Below, piece by piece: positions 1-11,652 of a stretch of 64,000 bases of DNA. How positions within the stretch are numbered: the stretch's first letter is position 1; the number at the start of each line of letters is the position of its first letter. Source of the DNA: Persicaria tinctoria (taxonomy: Eukaryota; Streptophyta; Magnoliopsida; Caryophyllales; Polygonaceae). A model generated the notes under the pieces. The model was not told the DNA's origin and ran no database searches. It saw nothing but the letters and a program-made list of their open reading frames with translations. The position numbers and the translations under genes are program-made. The stretch is taken from positions 21,972,314 through 22,036,313 of the forward strand of contig JBANSL010000003.1 in the NCBI GenBank assembly GCA_037127255.1, read 5' to 3'.

Positions 1-72
1 AATAAAATCATTCAAGGAACTTAGCAATGACATCCTACAAGTCAGATAGCTAAACTGTTAGTACACACTCAC

Positions 73-2541
73 CACAGTGGATTCGTCTTCATCGTCCTGG
101 AGGTATTCGTCTATTGAAGCTTGCACAAAAGGAGCCAAGTGTCCGTCCTTATACAGCTGCTCTGCCCGGTAGCACACAGGTCTAGGCCCTGAGTGGTGCT
201 TGATGTATTTGGGATTCTTAGTTCTGTTGAGCTTGTTGCGGTTGCTTATTTCCTCCAAAGACACAAGAACATATAAACATGATATCAGAGAACAACAGTA
301 AAGCAATGGAAACAGTTGAATGAAAAATACACAAAAAAGCTAACCAGTTTGTTGGGGGCGGCGAACTCCTTCTGCACAAGGTAGCGCCATTGCTCAGGAC
401 GGAGTTTGAACTCAAGAGGTATGGGTGGACCATGCTTCAAGAAGTGGCAATGACACTTGTACTTCCAACTGCGGTATCTTGATGTTGCCTGAGTCTCAAT
501 ATACGTCTTCAATTTTTCATCATCAGGAGATACAACGTACATAGTCTACATAAATAAGAATGCAATTATATATATATCAATTACCAGTGAAAAACATAGA
601 GCAGGAGAGATGGGCAAAGCAAAGTGAAAATGAACAGATGCAAGTGAAGAAAACAAATTGTTTCATTCATAACACATAACAGGTTATTGCATTCAGTGAA
701 AATGAAATTATCATATCATTATCAGACCATGAGAATGCAAGTTAAACTCCTAAAAGCAAATAAAAAACTAAAAGCTACTATGAATCTCCTAAAAGTAAGA
801 TTGATCTCACAATGCAGAACAGAAATTTAAGAAAATTAAAGAGCAAATATATAACAACATTATACAATCCATAACACATTATACAATCCAGCAAAATTCA
901 CCAAATACCAATCTCATAACACATTATACAATCCAACAAAATTCACCAAATACCAATCTCATAACACATTATACATAACACATTATACACAGCTAACTAT
1001 CATTGAGTGAACAACTATCATTCATTATCAGCAAAGTGAACACATAATAACTAAGTATGAGAATGCATGTGAACAACTAACTACCATTCAGTGAGAATGC
1101 AATTGAAGAAAGCAAAGGGTATTGAACTCCTAAGAAATTGACAACTAACTAACAACAAATATGAAACTCAAAGCTAATATGAACACAGAACAACTAAGTA
1201 TGAGAATGCAAGTGAACTGAATGAATTGACAGTGGAGAGAAACATTCAAGATCAATCTCACAATGAAGAACAGAAATTTAAGAAAATTAATGAGCAAATA
1301 TATAACACATTATACAATCCAGCAAATACAATACACATTATACAAAACTAAAAGCTACTATGAATCTCCTAAAACTAACAACTTGTAAACCAACAGACAA
1401 AATAGGCACATTATACAATTTACTGACAACAACTTGCAAATTAGACACATTATACAATCCAGTACAAGGGAAGAGAACACTTGCTTACATCCAGGTAAGC
1501 GGCAAGCGTATCCTTGTGCTTCTTCTCAAGCTGCTCGAAGGAGGAGGCCAGCATTGGCACATGTGTCTTCACAGCAGTCCCTATATCCCTTATCAGCAAA
1601 CTGTATTGGTTGAGCTCGGGGTTTCCATGGAACTCCGACCACGAAATTTTTATCTTTCCAGTGACCCTCATTATCTGCATAGTCTTGCTACTCACCACAG
1701 TTCTTCCTTTCCCTACAAATGATGAAGACAACGATTAGATAAGCAAAGACTCATACAAAGCCTAAAATTTGGGGAATCAGAAAACCATAAAACATAGATA
1801 AACCCTAAATCACAAAATCTGTCTGAAATAATCAAACAACGATAAACCCTATAAAAATTGGAGAATCAAATAACCCTAAACCCTCTAAAATTATAAAAAA
1901 AACCAACCTCTGATTGGTATATAGACTTCCTGCAGGGGTTCTTCCTCAGCTTCAGTCTCTTCTCCACCGACGGACAGAGGAGGGGGTGGAGGGGTGGTCG
2001 ATGTTACTCGTGAGGCACTGACTGAGTGAGACGATGCCGGAGGGGTGGTTGACCCAGCCCGTGCGCCACCCACAGACGGAGAAGAGTCCAGAGGGGGGAT
2101 GGTCTCATCTTCCGCTACAGCCACTGAAAGAGGGGGAGGCGTCTGTTGGGTGGTACCGGTTGAGGAAGAGCCGACCCGTACCAGTCGTCTCTTCGGGGGT
2201 GGTGGCTTCTGAGGACCTTGTGGCTTCCGAGGGCTCCTCCGAAGTGGTGGTGACGCGGGTTGAGTTGGCCTCGGAGGAGGTGGTGGCGCGGGCTGAGTTG
2301 GCCTCGGAGAAGGTGGTGACGCAGGTTGAGTTGGCCTCGGAGAAGGTGGTGACGCGGGTTGAGTTGGCACCCGAGCTCGAGTTGACTTCCGAGGACTAGT
2401 GGCCGGTTCTGGAGCGGTGTTTGGTTGTGGAGCGGTGTCCGGTTGTGTAGCGGTGTCCGGTTGTGGAGTGGTGGCCGGGCTCGGCGGTGGTTGAGTAACC
2501 CTTGGGCGAATGTGGATCTTCTTCCCTTTTTTTGGTGGCAT
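73..2541 (-). CDS. TNP1-like (Transposase_24/Ptta-type) CACTA accessory protein, four exons visible, partial
   Basis: Start ATG at 2541. Exons read by eye are 2541-1908, 1712-1489, 545-345 and 252-73, each bounded by GT...AG and joining in frame without a stop; the last ends at a GTGAGT donor, so the gene continues off the left edge. Exon 1 encodes a basic start (MPPKKGKK) and a Pro/Ser/Thr-rich region with about four tandem copies of PRPTQPASPP, probably disordered. The later exons carry W, K/R and H-rich sequence ending in a block with NKLNRTK and HHSGPRP, which resembles the plant Ptta/En-Spm transposase family (PF03004). In that family TNP1/TnpA-type proteins bind the subterminal repeats. 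The family call is from motif memory; the exon structure is seen directly. The reading frames look intact, unlike the neighbouring TNP2 remnant. Confidence 0.72.
546..1488 (-). other. Long AT-rich intron 2 of the TNP1-like gene
   Basis: This 943-bp stretch separates coding exons 2 and 3. It is rich in A and T, full of stops in all frames, and holds only a short tandem repeat at 871-990. I see no gene in it. Confidence 0.6.
871..990. repeat. 45-bp tandem repeat, about 2.5 copies
   Basis: The unit begins ATAACACATTATACAATCCA and restarts at 871, 916 and 961, the last copy being partial. It lies within an intron of the CACTA TNP1-like gene. Fragments of the same words recur near 1300-1350 and 1400-1460, so the intron has grown by local duplication. 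Confidence 0.8.
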
Positions 2542-3234
2542 GATGGAGGTCGGGCTGAGTGGTGGTGAGGGTTTGAAGAGGATTCGGCGGAGAGACAGAA
2601 ATTGGTTGTGAGGGTTTGAAGAGGCGTCGACGGAGAGAGAGAGATGGAGAGACAGAAGAGGTTTGGGTGTGTGGTGAGGGTTTGAAGAGTTGTCTTGAGA
2701 AATTGGAAATGAGTGGACATCCGAAAGCCACGTCTCAAAATGTACAGTGAAAATAATGGGGGCAAAACTCCCGCCTAAATGAAAAACATTTGGTTTATAT
2801 ACATCAATTTATCCCGCCGTATATATACATAAATTTATTTATATATGTGTATATGATATTTATATGTTTGTAACTTTATAGGTGTTGATAATTAATAACT
2901 TTTATAAATGTTATATAAAAAAAATATAACTTTTTTAAACATAACATTAGGTATTAAAAAAATATGAACTCATATAAATATAAATTCATATCTTTCATAT
3001 TTGTAACATTTGTTCTAGTTTTTATACCGCTTATATATTTAAAAATGAAATTCTAGTATTTGGTTTAACCGATTATCTATAAAAATAGAACGAATATACG
3101 ATATAAAACTAAAACCAATGTATCTTGGTAAGAAACGGCCTCTCATATCTCGATATCAAACAAAAATTAGAAAATTCTGACATCTTCATTTAAAACGAAA
3201 TTTAGAAATCTCGGCCTTGATCATATGTTTTGCT
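2542..3234. other. Spacer between the two CACTA genes
   Basis: 2542-2770 is a CT-rich (on the minus strand) leader just upstream of the TNP1-like ATG and probably holds its promoter or 5' UTR. 2770-3234 is very AT-rich with no convincing coding potential. Confidence 0.45.
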
Positions 3235-4053
3235 TCATTCTTCGTCCTCGACATCTTCCCCATCCTCGACGTCTTCACCTTCCTCGCCTTCTGTTTCAAT
3301 CCCATACTCTTCGGAGGATTCTTCTTCAGTTTCGACCTCTTGGTCTTCCTCAGCTTCGGTTTCTTCGCTCTCTTCTTCATCGTCGCTCTCTTCTACATGG
3401 CTGAATAGCTGGAGATCAACTGCAAGGTTAAAATGGCCAGCAACGGCAGGGGCGTCCTCTTGATAGGCTTCATCTCCGCCTGGAATGATATCACCTTCGA
3501 TTGTCGCCAAGGTCCTAGCATCATAGATGTTCCTATGTGACATTACATTCACCACCTTCCATCCATCGCCCACCTTTGGGTCATCAACATAGAACACTTG
3601 CTTTGTCGTGGTTGCCAAACAGAATGGAGAATCACCATACCAAGTACTTTTCGTGTCAATAGATAACAACCCATGATCGATCATATGCGTGATCCCGAGA
3701 TTGTTGGGATCAGTGTCATACCATCTGCACTTGAATAGCACCACTGGCATGTCGTTGGCGTACAACAGTTCGACCACGGCTTCAAGGATCCCATAATAGT
3801 CGGTGTCCTCTATACTTACCTTCACTCCACAATTTTGGGTAAGCAATTTTCTATCCTTGTTCCACGACACGAACTTCACCCCATTCACAACACAAGATGA
3901 GTAAATCCTATGGAGTTGGGGTTTTCTCGCCAAATTAAGAATCTCTGGTTGAACAGATATAGCCTCATCACTTTGTTGACCATAGATCTGTAAATAAGTG
4001 TCCATTACGAAGTGCAACGATGACAACAAACCATTCAAACACATGAATAACAT
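3235..4053 (-). pseudogene. TNP2 C-terminal remnant with DUF4216-like domain and acidic tail
   Basis: A 272-codon open frame. Residues about 45-170 match the pattern of DUF4216, which sits C-terminal to Transposase_21 in plant CACTA TNP2 proteins: a CVVNGVKF start, VVLFKCRWYDTD, WYGDSPFCLA and QVFYVDDPK followed by WKVV. Residues about 215-272 are almost wholly Glu/Asp with few other residues. The catalytic transposase region that should precede this domain is missing, and the frame starts about 30 bp from the subterminal repeats. The sequence is therefore a 5'-truncated TNP2; it may still be translated, but could not be a transposase alone. Confidence 0.75.
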
Positions 4054-4083
4054 TAATACGAAGAATGCTTACCCATCCGATGA

Positions 4084-4586
4084 AACAACAGTTATATAAC
4101 AGATAATCAACGGTTTAATGGCACATAAACAACGGTTATATGACACATAAACAACGGTTATAACTGTGTAATATTGATGTTTCAAAATTTTGGAGTCTCA
4201 TAGACAACGGTTATAAAGTATCTTTGACAACGGTTATAACCGTTGTTTATTAGAACCGTTGTCATAGGTCCAACCGTTGTTTTATCTAAAACCGCACTGA
4301 CATAGACAACAGTTATAGACAACGGTTGTAGTCCACCTAGACAACAATTAGATTGTACATAAACAACAGTTATATAACAGATAATCAACGGTTTAATGGC
4401 ACATAAACAACGGTTATATGACACATAAACAACGGTTATAACTGTGTAATATTGATGTTTCAAACTTTTGGAGTCTCATAGACAACGGTTATAAAGTATC
4501 TTTGACAACGGTTATAACCGTTGTTTATTAGAACCGTTGTCATAGGTCCAACCGTTGTTTTATCTAAAACCGCACTGACATAGACA
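4084..4586. repeat. CACTA subterminal repeats, including a 278-bp tandem duplication
   Basis: Dense direct and inverted copies of ACAACGGTTAT/ATAACCGTTGT fill the last 570 bp of the CACTA element. The block 4084-4308 repeats at 4362-4586 (offset 278) with very few changes. In En/Spm such repeats are binding sites for the TNP1/TnpA-type protein, so the duplication roughly doubles the sites at this end. Confidence 0.85.
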
Positions 4587-4651
4587 ACAGTGCAATAACT
4601 GTTGTCTATGTTAATAAATAACCGTTGTGTAAGACCTTTTTTGTACTAGTG

Positions 4652-4862
4652 AATTGTGATCTCCGTTATTTGTTCATAGTTTAGTTTATTTTTTTTCTAA
4701 TTTCACCACTCAAAAACCCCCCGTTTTGTCTTAATTGCTAAATAGACTTAACTTAGGAATAACTTGATTCTATGTGGGATCGACTCGTGCTTACCACGCT
4801 ACATTAGTTAGTAAGTTCGAATTTATTTTGATACGGTTTAGGCGACTAAAAACCGTAAATCA
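4652..4862 (+). repeat. 5' LTR of F, terminal fragment
   Basis: It nearly matches 13565-13775 base for base and ends in AAACCGTAAATCA, the same end as the 3' LTR. The left part was displaced by the CACTA insertion. Confidence 0.88.
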
Positions 4863-4865
4863 AAT

Positions 4866-4883
4866 TGGTGCCGTTGCCGGGGA
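4866..4883 (+). other. Primer binding site of F (tRNA-Asp type)
   Basis: TGGTGCCGTTGCCGGGGA lies three bases past the LTR end. It differs at one base from TGGCGCCGTTGCCGGGGA, the complement of the 3' end of plant tRNA-Asp used by Athila-type elements. Confidence 0.75.
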
Positions 4884-5655
4884 ATCAAAGTTTATTTCTT
4901 TGTTTTGTGTGTTTATCAATTTTGTATATATTTAATTTGTTGTGAACCTATCTTACGGTTCATAACACCCTTGGTACTAACTTTTTAGATGTTCAAGTTA
5001 TTGCAGTTTGAAGGTGAGAACTTTCACCAATATCTTAGCAGATTGGAGAGATATGTGGACATCCGTTATTCACGGGGTTATCAAGACAGCATCCGAGATA
5101 TGATTGTTTGCATAATTGATGGGATGACTGCTGAGACACGAGCGCTTTTCACATGAGTAACGGAGGCCTAGCACGGTTAGATTTGTTGGGGTTGTGGGAT
5201 TTTTTCTGTTATATGGATTACCATATTGCGCATGAAGAATCCTTCACTTCGGTATCACTACCAATGGGGGACTCTGTCACTCACTTGGACGATGAAATCC
5301 AAGCCATTACTCAAGCGATATAGGAGAATGCTCAAGCGATACAGGAGAATGGTGAGAGGATCAAAACCTTGGAGGAACAATTGAGCCAACTTACTCAAAC
5401 AACAATCGAGATAATAGCAAAGAAGACGGCCACCCCTCAAGTTGATAAAGAAAGCCAACCCATTATGTCATCTCTTGAGACAGTGAAGGATGCAAGAATA
5501 GAAGATCCTGTCGAAGCCATTGTGCTTAATTCATTCCCTCCTAGTTGGTTTCATAACGAGGAGGAATTGTTCATAGACAATGATAGTTTCTTTGCCGATG
5601 GAGAAGATGGTCCAGTGCTTCCTGACATGGAATTTCATGAGTCGACGCATGAGGT

Positions 5656-7937
5656 TGATATGAGCCTAATCTGCCATGGTTTACAGCAACTTTTATATCC
5701 ATTTCTGCATGTATTTCATTCATTTGGGCTAAGATAGTACATAATCTATGTAGTTTATGTTTATTTGCCAAATTATGGAATCTACACCAGTTTCCGTTTA
5801 AATCGCAGAATTCGAGGCATTTTACAGCAATTCTAAGGAAGATCGGAAAAGCTCGGAAAACAGCTACAGAAGTCCAGGGTCAAAGCAGCAACGGAACCAG
5901 TCGAATCGAGTCGAGAAACCAGACTACTCGATCTCGAGTAGACCTTACTCGATCTCGACGAACATGTCCGAGCACAGCCTTGGTCGACAAAGCCTGATCG
6001 AGAAAGCCAGACCAACCCAGCTCCGGAGGTTACTCGATCTCGACAAGACCCTAGTCGAGATCAACAAAGACCATAGCCACACCCGGAGTCGACAAGGAGA
6101 GAAGCTGACCGAGAAGCCGAGGACGAGGATGCCGAACAACCCTACTCGATCTCGACAAGCTCTAGTCGAGATCGACAAGCCCCACAACGCCAGTCCGAGT
6201 CCATGCCGAGCAGGAGCTGCTCGACCAGAGAAGGCCACACCCTGGTCGAGATCGACGACCCCTAGTCGAGATCGACGACGCCCAGAGCCCAGATCCGAGC
6301 TTGACGAGCACACCTACCCGAGAAGACCTAGTCGGTGAACATCCCTACTCGATCTCGACAAGGAGTAGTCGAGATCGACGAGCGCCGTGAACCAAGTCCG
6401 AGCCACATCGAGCAGAGTCGCCCGAGAAAGTCCAGTCGACGAACAATCCTTGTCGGGGTCGACGAGCCCTTGTCGATGTCGAGTAGACCAGTCTCCAGAA
6501 ACGCGTCGTCGAGGGCTGTCCTAGTCGAGTTGGGATTCCTTGGGGCCGAAGGAGGAAGATTCTATCCAAATTTGATCAAGTTCTATCTATGGAAGGAGAT
6601 CTATCAAGACATGAAGACTTACCTAGTTTAGATTTATCTTTTCCCCTTTAGATTTATTTCCATTATGCAATTTATTTATCTTTTATGCTTTTAGATATAA
6701 TTTTAGATATAGATAGGAGATTCTATCCTTGGTTAGCAAGGACTAGAAGCCTATAAATAAAGCCCATGGGGCTGGTTTTTCATTCATTCCAATTTAGAGA
6801 CACAATTACACATAGAGTTTAGGAGTTCTAAGGTTTTTAAGGTTTTGGCTTTCTGCGAAAGTTGATTGCCAGGATTGTAAAAGGCTTTGAATTTAGTTTT
6901 AATGCAAGTTAGTTTTTTTCATCAATCAATGTCTGCGATTGCAATGAGGCGTGAGTAGTCCACCCACTTCTGGGGCTGGGGTGAGCCCGACGGTGGCCAT
7001 GTGAGGCGATGCGGTAAAGGTCAGATCTTTTTGTGCAATTCATCTTCTATCCCTATGAGCATGATTCTTTTGCGAGAGTTGAAGGTGATCCTTGTTTGTG
7101 TTATTGAAGAGAAAGTGATCTTAATGCAACTTGGGTTAATTATGTGAAAAAAGGGTTAGTAACAATTAGGGTTTATGCGAAAGCCTCTATATGCCTAGTT
7201 GTTAATGACGAAAGTTATTTGATGGAAAGCATGATCTTTTGTGCCTTTATGTGTTACTTTGCATGGTTATCGTTGTGGTGTTGATACCCTGGTCTTGGAA
7301 GTCTTTTATTATATTGAGTTTATTTCTGTCGAAAATCTAAATTCTGCATTCGAATTTGCAATTTAAAGTTTCTGTCCCCCAGTCGACATAGAGTAGAGCT
7401 TGTCGAGATCGAGTACTGCCTTTGTCGATCTCGAGTAGGAACTGGTCTAGGTCGATTTGAGTTTTCTTTTGCTGTCGTCGATTCTGAACTTGTCTTGACT
7501 TGCCCTAGTCGATCTCGAATAGGTGTGGTCGAGATCGAGTTGATTTGTCTGTCGAGTTGTTTTGCTTTCGTTTCTGAGTTTCTGTTGTCGACCTCCTTAG
7601 TCGATATAGAGGACTGTTACTCGAGATCGAGTAGCTTCTGTGTCCTCGATTTAGTTTCTGCTTTGCGTTGTCTTTTCTGTCTTCGTTCAGTTCATTGCTT
7701 TAGTTTGTTATTTTCTGATTTTATTTGTCTTTCTTTCCTTGTTTCTGTCTTTCTGCTATTCTGTCTGTGAGATCTACAACTACCTAAGAACTGCTGACAT
7801 GCTTCCTCGTGGATTCGATCCTGACTATTCTCTTACTACAACGGGAGGAAGTCTTGTATTTATTTGCTGAGACAGGGAAGTCAGTCTGAACTTTATTTTA
7901 TATCTATTTCATACTTGACCATCCTCCTACAACAACA
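5656..7937 (+). mobile_element. Solo LTR of the A-like (Athila-like) family
   Basis: It begins TGATATGAGCC and ends CTACAACAACA, with 5-bp target duplications GAGGT at 5651-5655 and 7938-7942. Its sequence parallels the LTRs of element A in plus orientation, including the U3 region rich in TCGATCTCGA/TCGAGATCGA pairs (for example 6146-6175), a TATA box and a leader hairpin near 6975-6991. Internal sequence is absent, so it is the product of LTR-LTR recombination after insertion into F. Confidence 0.92.
6752..6759 (+). promoter_or_regulatory. TATA box of the solo LTR
   Basis: TATAAATA followed by AAGCCCATG. The same word in the same context occurs in the LTRs of A (minus strand 28446-28453 and 35686-35693), B/E (36838-36845, 61195-61202) and C (44879-44886, 60152-60159), so it is the likely Pol II promoter of this LTR family. 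Confidence 0.65.
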
Positions 7938-10149
7938 GAGGTTTCAGATGTTGTGTCCCCTACTCCATCCAATGAATTTAGTCTGATCTCCCCCGTTGAT
8001 GAACCATGTCCAGAGCCACCTGCTGAGACTCGAGAGGTAATACAGGTAAACGTTTGCAATTTGGAAGGTAACTGTGATTATGTTGATCCTTTTAATTGTT
8101 ATTTTGAAAAGTCACCAGTGGAACTGAACTGGTGGTATCATATTCCATTAGTAGGGAGTCATACCTTTGATAAATTGAAAGTGTTTCTAACCTATATAGT
8201 ATTATATAATTTCAAATTATTAGTGTGCTACAATGTTTTGGGTAAGATGTGTGCACAGGAATATGACAGACTGCTGAGGGCTTTGACAATGTCCGATAGG
8301 TAAGGATTGGAAGGCAACCCAAGGTATGAGTTTTTTTTTTTTTTTGTATTTCCGTTTTATTTTTTAGTTATTTTTTATTTCCTTTTTATTGTTAGTTAGG
8401 ATTATTATATTTTTTTTTAATTTCTGAAAAAAAGAAAAGAAAAAAGAACAAAAAAGAAAAAGAAAAAAAATATGTCGAGCCCTACGTCCTCATCCTACCG
8501 CCTCCTCTCTGTGCACCTCTCTCCACCATCACCCTAGCCGGCGCCGCACCACACGCCCCTCCACCAGACTTTCCCCCTTTCAATCCTCGACCTTCGCCGC
8601 CCCTGTTTCCCCTCATCCCGATAGGCCACCACCGCCCCTCTTCGCCTGAACACTAGCCGGCGCCGTACAATCAGCCCAACGCCCGTCGGCCTTCCTCTCC
8701 TTCCCAGCAGCATCTTCGGCGTCTGTCCCCCACTCCGGCAAAGATCGACTACCGCCAGGGTCCCACCTCTGCATCGCCTCGCCGCGCCGATCTCCTACCG
8801 ACCGCCAGCATTGACGCAGCACCACAGCCCCTCGCGTGTCTCTCTCTCTCGGCCCCGACTCTCTCTCTCAGACCTGCTACCCCGCCACACCCTCGCCACC
8901 TGACCACATTCCCCAGCAATTCTCACCCTGCCAATTCTCGCCCAGCCAAAATTGCCCTGCCCCAGCCCCTCTCGGAAGTTCTACTGCCAGTCGTCATTGC
9001 TGCCTCAAATTGCCTTGATTCATCTTCATCCAGGTGACTCTGAATTTTCCAGACCTTGATTTCTCTGGGGTAAGTGCAGGTATGTTCCCCTGAGCTAGTT
9101 TCTTATGAATTTCGATTTTGGGACTTCCTGGACTGATTTTGTGCCTAATTCAGGTTGAACTGATTGAGTCAACAATTGATTGTGCTCGAGTTCGATTGTT
9201 GTGGCTTCGGTGAATGCCTGATTTTGCTTTAAATTTGTGATTGAAATTGTTGAGTTGGTCGTTGATAATGTGCTAAGAATTTTATTTCATATACTGGATT
9301 GTTAGAATGCTTGGTATTTTGATAAAGTACTCAATTACTAGCCCTGTCTTTGGAATTGGAATTTGAGGTGGAATTTGGCTAATTTCTACGGCTAAAATTG
9401 ATCGCTTTAGCTCTTAGGAATTTAGTCATTCATGGCACTTATCTATTGCAAACAAGCTTGTTCTTGGTTGATGTTATATGTTTTGGCTAGTGATTCTTAC
9501 AATTGATTCCATACTAGGGGTTTCTCTTGATGTTTATTGCTCCCTGAAATCACTTGGATTCCATATTTTTACTTAGACGTAAGTGATTGAGCATGATCCG
9601 TTGGGGCTGATTTTAGTTGTTGTGGACTTTGGTGTTGTTCTTTGTTCTTGGATGTTATATGTGCTTGGAAAGTTGGATTGTTTTGTCTTGTATGTTTTCT
9701 TTGTTTTATGTCTTGGTCAGGCGTTTTGTAAAAATGATAGCCCTATATTTATCCAACTCCAAGAAGGTGCACAAATGCCAATTGCATCCAAAAGTTGCTG
9801 AAAGCTTCTGCTGAACACCAGAGCTGTAATTTCTAAGCTCTTTTTATCATGTTTTAGGGGTGTTAGTACGTAGGAATAGTCACCTATCTTGCTAAATTTT
9901 ATGCTTTGATATTCCTTTGTTACTGAATTGAACCGGCTACTGATTGCTATGCAAGTTTGGCTTGTTTTTTTCTACTGTTTGTGGTGATTGGACAGGTCCT
10001 ATAATTGGGAGAGGTTGCTGAATTTCTTGGTCTAATCATAGGCTACAATGCTACACCACTACCTTCACTTGAGTTAAAAGCTTGTTCTGGAATTGCCTGA
10101 ATGTCTGATTACATTGTGAGTTTCCTCTACCTCTTTTATTCCTTTTATT

Positions 10150-10195
10150 TACTTTGAGGACAAAGTAAGATTTTAAGCATGGGGTGGGAAATTCA
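10150..10195 (+). other. Upstream hairpin plus purine tract (second PPT-like module) of F
   Basis: TACTTTG, loop AGGA, CAAAGTA form a perfect 7-bp hairpin, followed by TTTTAAGCATGGGGTGGG. This is the same arrangement as immediately before the 3' LTR, but about 1 kb upstream. Equivalent pairs occur in elements A-E. Confidence 0.7.
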
Positions 10196-10644
10196 AGTAT
10201 AGCTCCGTATTCATATATGTGTTTTATGTTTCATTTTCTGTTATCTATTTCATTGCATTTTAGGTTGCGTTATAGGGTGTTTGATAATTATCTCATGTTT
10301 ATAGTAAGTCATTCAGTCTTAGTTTTTTATTTGTTATAGAGATGTTTCTATGATTGGTATGACCTCGATGATGATATATGGTTTTTCATGGCTTAAGAGT
10401 TAATAAAATGGAATTTTAATTGAAGAAAGACACTTGTGAGATTTCCATAGATAATCTGGATTATGAGCTTTAGTTATAACTTGATTATTGGTTGGATGTT
10501 CAGTTTAGAACAATCTTTAAAAAATTTATATGATTTCTAATGTTTATGTCTAAACCCCTGATGAAAAGCACAAGTAAATTCGGTTATCTATTTGATGCGA
10601 TTTGTGATGTGATTTGATATATATGTTGGGTTGATGAGTGTAAG

Positions 10645-10824
10645 GAGGATAAAATTCAGTTACACCGCTCGAGGAGGATAAAATTCACTCGAGTGAAAAG
10701 AATCATCAATAAACCAAGCTTGATAGAAATGTTCGAGGAGGATAAAATTCAATCGATACTCGTAAGAATTGAGAAAAAAAAAATACGGTTAGTAACCGAT
10801 CCTGTTTGTGGAGGATAAAATTCA
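10645..10824 (+). repeat. Four spaced copies of GAGGATAAAATTCA
   Basis: Exact copies at 10645, 10674, 10738 and 10811. Several are flanked by CTCGAG or TCGAGGAG words. The spacing is irregular (29, 64, 73), so this is not a simple tandem array; no known function recognised. Confidence 0.85.
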
Positions 10825-11184
10825 CGCAAGGAGGAAGAAAAAGTGTTTAGAGAAACAAAGAAAGAAAGAAAAATAAAGTGCTTTAATGAAATTCCGAAGT
10901 AGAAAAGGCTTAGTAATCTATGGGTGTTTATGACGATTTTTATGTGCTTAATGAATTTGATTGCTCAACACATTCTGAATGCAAGCATCCCCTGAACCTA
11001 AACGAAGTTTAAAGCAATGAGTATGAAAGGTTTGATGTGGGTCACATAGTGTCATAACTATTTTGAGCTTTAACATAATAAATACTCCGGTAGCCATGAG
11101 AACCATACTGATGAGTGATCATTCGTGGAAATCTTTTTGAGTCTTTGTCTTTCTTTTTGAGTTTGTCTTTATTTTGTGAATAGA

Positions 11185-11223
11185 TTGTTTGGGGACAAGC
11201 AAAAGTCTAAGCATGGGGTAGTT
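11185..11223 (+). other. Hairpin and polypurine tract before the 3' LTR of F
   Basis: TTGTTTG, loop GGGA, CAAGCAA form a 7-bp stem with one G-T pair. AGTCTAAGCATGGGGTAGTT follows and abuts the LTR start TGATAG at 11224, the position expected of the plus-strand primer. Confidence 0.7.
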
Positions 11224-11652
11224 TGATAGTGCATATTTTAGTCATGTTTTAGATATAGATTTGCATATTAATTTAGAGTATTTTTACATATTTTATAGCT
11301 TAATTTGTATTATTTGATTTTCGGAATCTCCACTAGTGTTTTTATATATTTCAGTATGAAATATGAATTCGGAGATTGATTATAAGATGGATTGCCTCGT
11401 ATTGCTTAATGGCCTGATCGCAACATTTGCTATTGGAGTTCGAGTTGGTGTGATGGACTGAATGGAAGCAAAAGGAGCCCACACGGCTAACAAGTGCTGC
11501 TTCATGTTATTTTGGTTGTTATATTAAATTAGATAGATTATTAGATTTATAGAATTAGATACATTAAAGTATTATTATATATTTAAATTACGATAGTTAC
11601 CATAGATGGATTATGATATTACATTCATACAGCCGCAAGGCACCGTAGCCGA

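Larger units (their letters stand above)
1..4651 (-). mobile_element. CACTA (En/Spm) DNA transposon, one end plus internal genes
   Basis: Read on the minus strand the element starts at 4651 with CACTAGTACAAAAAAGG, a canonical CACTA terminus. About 570 bp of subterminal repeats follow (many copies of ACAACGGTTAT and its complement), then a TNP2 C-terminal remnant and a multi-exon TNP1-like gene. The other terminus lies left of the window, so the 3-bp target duplication cannot be checked. The insertion is inside the 5' LTR of element F: bases just right of 4651 match the interior of F's intact 3' LTR near 13566. The transposase domain proper (Transposase_21) is absent between the subterminal repeats and the DUF4216-like remnant, so this copy is a deletion derivative that would need TNP2 supplied from elsewhere. 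Confidence 0.88.
4989..8303 (+). pseudogene. Degenerate gag-like frame of F, split by a solo LTR
   Basis: The ATG at 4989 opens a frame with a gag-like stretch (GENFHQYLSRLERYVD, then GMTAETRALF) that stops at about 5157. The coding sense continues in another frame after a one-base shift near 5150, passes one TAG at about 5322 (the neighbouring duplicated word has CAG), and runs through a heptad-rich coiled-coil segment to 5655. There the solo LTR 5656-7937 interrupts. Past the target duplication the same frame resumes at 7943 and runs to a stop at 8303, ending with an aromatic-rich tail (ELNWWYHIPL). The tail's function is unknown to me. Inferred role: capsid-like protein of a non-autonomous element, now inactive. 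Confidence 0.6.
8304..11223 (+). other. Non-coding internal region of F
   Basis: No convincing gene. The parts are a poly-T/poly-A stretch (8330-8470), a C-rich segment (8470-9020) unlike its surroundings that could be a captured host gene leader, then AT-rich sequence. Two hairpin plus purine-tract modules lie at 10150-10195 and 11185-11223, and four copies of a 14-mer at 10645-10824. Confidence 0.55.

Noticed and set aside
2115..2765. Second 216-codon frame overlapping exon 1 of the TNP1-like gene
   Set aside because: Shadow of the Pro-rich repeats; it lacks the splice continuity that the chosen frame has.
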